Virus record (IMG/VR): IMGVR_UViG_3300049629_001293 | Location: 34,465-98,464 of that record | Reading direction: 5' to 3' (one strand) | DNA length: 64,000 nucleotides | Source: a virus | Shown here: positions 63,087-64,000 of the stretch, piece by piece | How the letters are laid out: every line of letters starts with the position of its first letter | Position numbering within the stretch: position 1 is the stretch's first letter | Notes under the pieces: generated by a model | What the model was told of the DNA's origin: nothing | The model's input: the letters and a program-made list of their open reading frames with translations, nothing else | The model's database searches: none | Translations under genes and position numbers: made by a program

Positions 63087-64000
63087 CCCGATTTTTAATC
63101 CAAACGGAAACGACGATGTTGCCCACAGAACGATTTGGTTTGGGGAAACCACAAACTTAATGCAATTGAATGATGTCCGCTATTCTTGGGCGGTTGGTTT
63201 GTATAAGCAAATGAGAGAGAACTTCTGGGTCGCCGAGCGCTTGGATATTACCCAGGACGTGACAGATTACGCGAACCTAACTCTCAATGAACGCAATGTT
63301 TATGATGGGATTTTAAGCTATTTAACGTTCTTGGATTCCATTCAAACCTGTAATATTCCCCACCTTAAAAGTTGCGTCACAGCCCCAGAAATCAGCCTGT
63401 GCATGGCAGAGCAAAACTCCCAGGAGGCGTTACACTCCCAGTCTTATTCGTACATGATCGAAACGATTATTCCATCGGATCGAAGAACATCTGTTTATGA
63501 GTTTTGGAGAACAGATAAAGTCTTGCGCGATCGCTGTGAATTTATTGCAGGAATTTATCAGAACTTCATGGATAATTCCACGCCAGAGAATTATTTTGTC
63601 GCTTTGTTAGCCGATTATATGTTAGAGGGGATTTACTTCTACAATGGTTTTATCGCTTACTACAATTTCGCTTCCCGTCAATTAATGCCGGGATCTGCTG
63701 ATATCTTCAAAATGATTAACCGTGACGAATTAAGTCATGTTCGGTTATTCCAGAAATTGATTCCTGAAGCTATGCAATTGTTTCCTCATTCCGTTGACCA
63801 GATTTACGAAATGTTTGGCACGGCTGTCGAGCATGAGTGTAAATGGACTAATCATATTGTGGGAAATAATATTTTAGGAATCACGGAATATAGTACGGAA
63901 CAATACACCAAATATCTAGCCAATATTCGGTTACGTTCTATCGGTTTAGAGCCCCTTTATCCCGATAAAAAGTACAGTAAAAGTCCCTATACCCATTTAG
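63064..64000 (+). CDS. nrdB: Ribonucleotide reductase class I small subunit (partial, runs off right edge)
   Basis: 312 codons are visible. Metal ligands are in place: D91, E121 and H124 (in AEQNSQEALHSQ), E188 (MLEG), E222 and H225 (RDELSHVRLFQ). Y128 occupies the radical-tyrosine position four residues after the first His. The N-terminus (IFNPNGNDDVAHRTIWFGET) closely follows cyanobacterial NrdB. It makes the radical that NrdA uses to reduce ribonucleotides. A later ATG at 63076 is an alternative start. The large subunit presumably lies beyond the window. Confidence 0.9.
   Translation, partial: MTQLMSANPIFNPNGNDDVAHRTIWFGETTNLMQLNDVRYSWAVGLYKQMRENFWVAERLDITQDVTDYANLTLNERNVYDGILSYLTFLDSIQTCNIPHLKSCVTAPEISLCMAEQNSQEALHSQSYSYMIETIIPSDRRTSVYEFWRTDKVLRDRCEFIAGIYQNFMDNSTPENYFVALLADYMLEGIYFYNGFIAYYNFASRQLMPGSADIFKMINRDELSHVRLFQKLIPEAMQLFPHSVDQIYEMFGTAVEHECKWTNHIVGNNILGITEYSTEQYTKYLANIRLRSIGLEPLYPDKKYSKSPYTHL

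Overview
The window looks like part of a large tailed-phage genome from a cyanobacterial host, either free phage or a maintained or prophage form. Phage identity rests on a large terminase, a DUF1073-type portal, a DUF2213 prohead protease, a DUF2184-type major capsid protein, a DUF4054 connector, a 1681-residue tape measure protein, baseplate and fibre genes, and a phage-encoded sliding clamp, thymidylate kinase and ribonucleotide reductase subunit. A cyanobacterial host is inferred from at least 20 copies of the HIP1 octamer GCGATCGC in 64 kb and from the cyanobacterial look of the Rad52-type annealing protein and NrdB. I recognise no rRNA, insertion sequence, integrase or endolysin.

Layout. 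1-6.6 kb: ParB-like and ribbon-helix-helix proteins, an array of eight 12-bp repeats, three look-alike operator-embedded promoters, a Rad52-type annealing protein, an LPD29-like protein and many small unknowns. 6.7-30.1 kb, almost all minus strand: tape measure, a run of paralogous Cys-motif proteins, head genes, prohead protease, then a further Cys-motif protein. 30.1-31 kb: a gene-free region with GTGTGA-type repeats. 31.6-37.8 kb: portal fused to a pyrophosphatase-like domain (minus), then structural genes and large terminase (plus). 37.8-46.7 kb: baseplate, tail tip, fibre and small membrane proteins. 46.8-57.2 kb: accessory region with a Rha-type regulator, PcfJ-like protein, small zinc proteins, thymidylate kinase and duplicated gene fragments. 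57.2-57.8 kb: a gene-free structured locus. 57.8-64 kb: cytosine methyltransferase, regulators, SSB-like protein, DnaN and NrdB.

The most striking system is the minus-strand island at 12.5-21.6 kb plus 27.4-29.6 kb. Most members carry one conserved ~100-residue N-terminal domain and a C-x7-C-G-x2-C-x6-C motif, followed by interchangeable C-terminal modules: HExxH metallopeptidase (three genes), ADP-ribosyltransferase (one single, one tandem pair), a possible winged-helix pair, and a DdrB/ParB-like polyvalent module. The genes lie among head and tail genes, overlap one another, and are accompanied by a 34-codon mini-gene and a decayed copy. I infer a set of virion-packaged, host-injected effectors sharing a loading or delivery domain. 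The InPase-like domain on the portal and the LPD29-like protein fit the same polyvalent-protein theme.

Other notable signals are a 75-bp inverted repeat (92% identity) shared by two gene-free regions 24.6 kb apart, the repeat and hairpin locus at 57.5-57.7 kb, a possible -1 frameshift joining a zinc ribbon to a small phage protein, a tRNA-like element without an anticodon arm, and several small genes hidden in overlaps or gaps.
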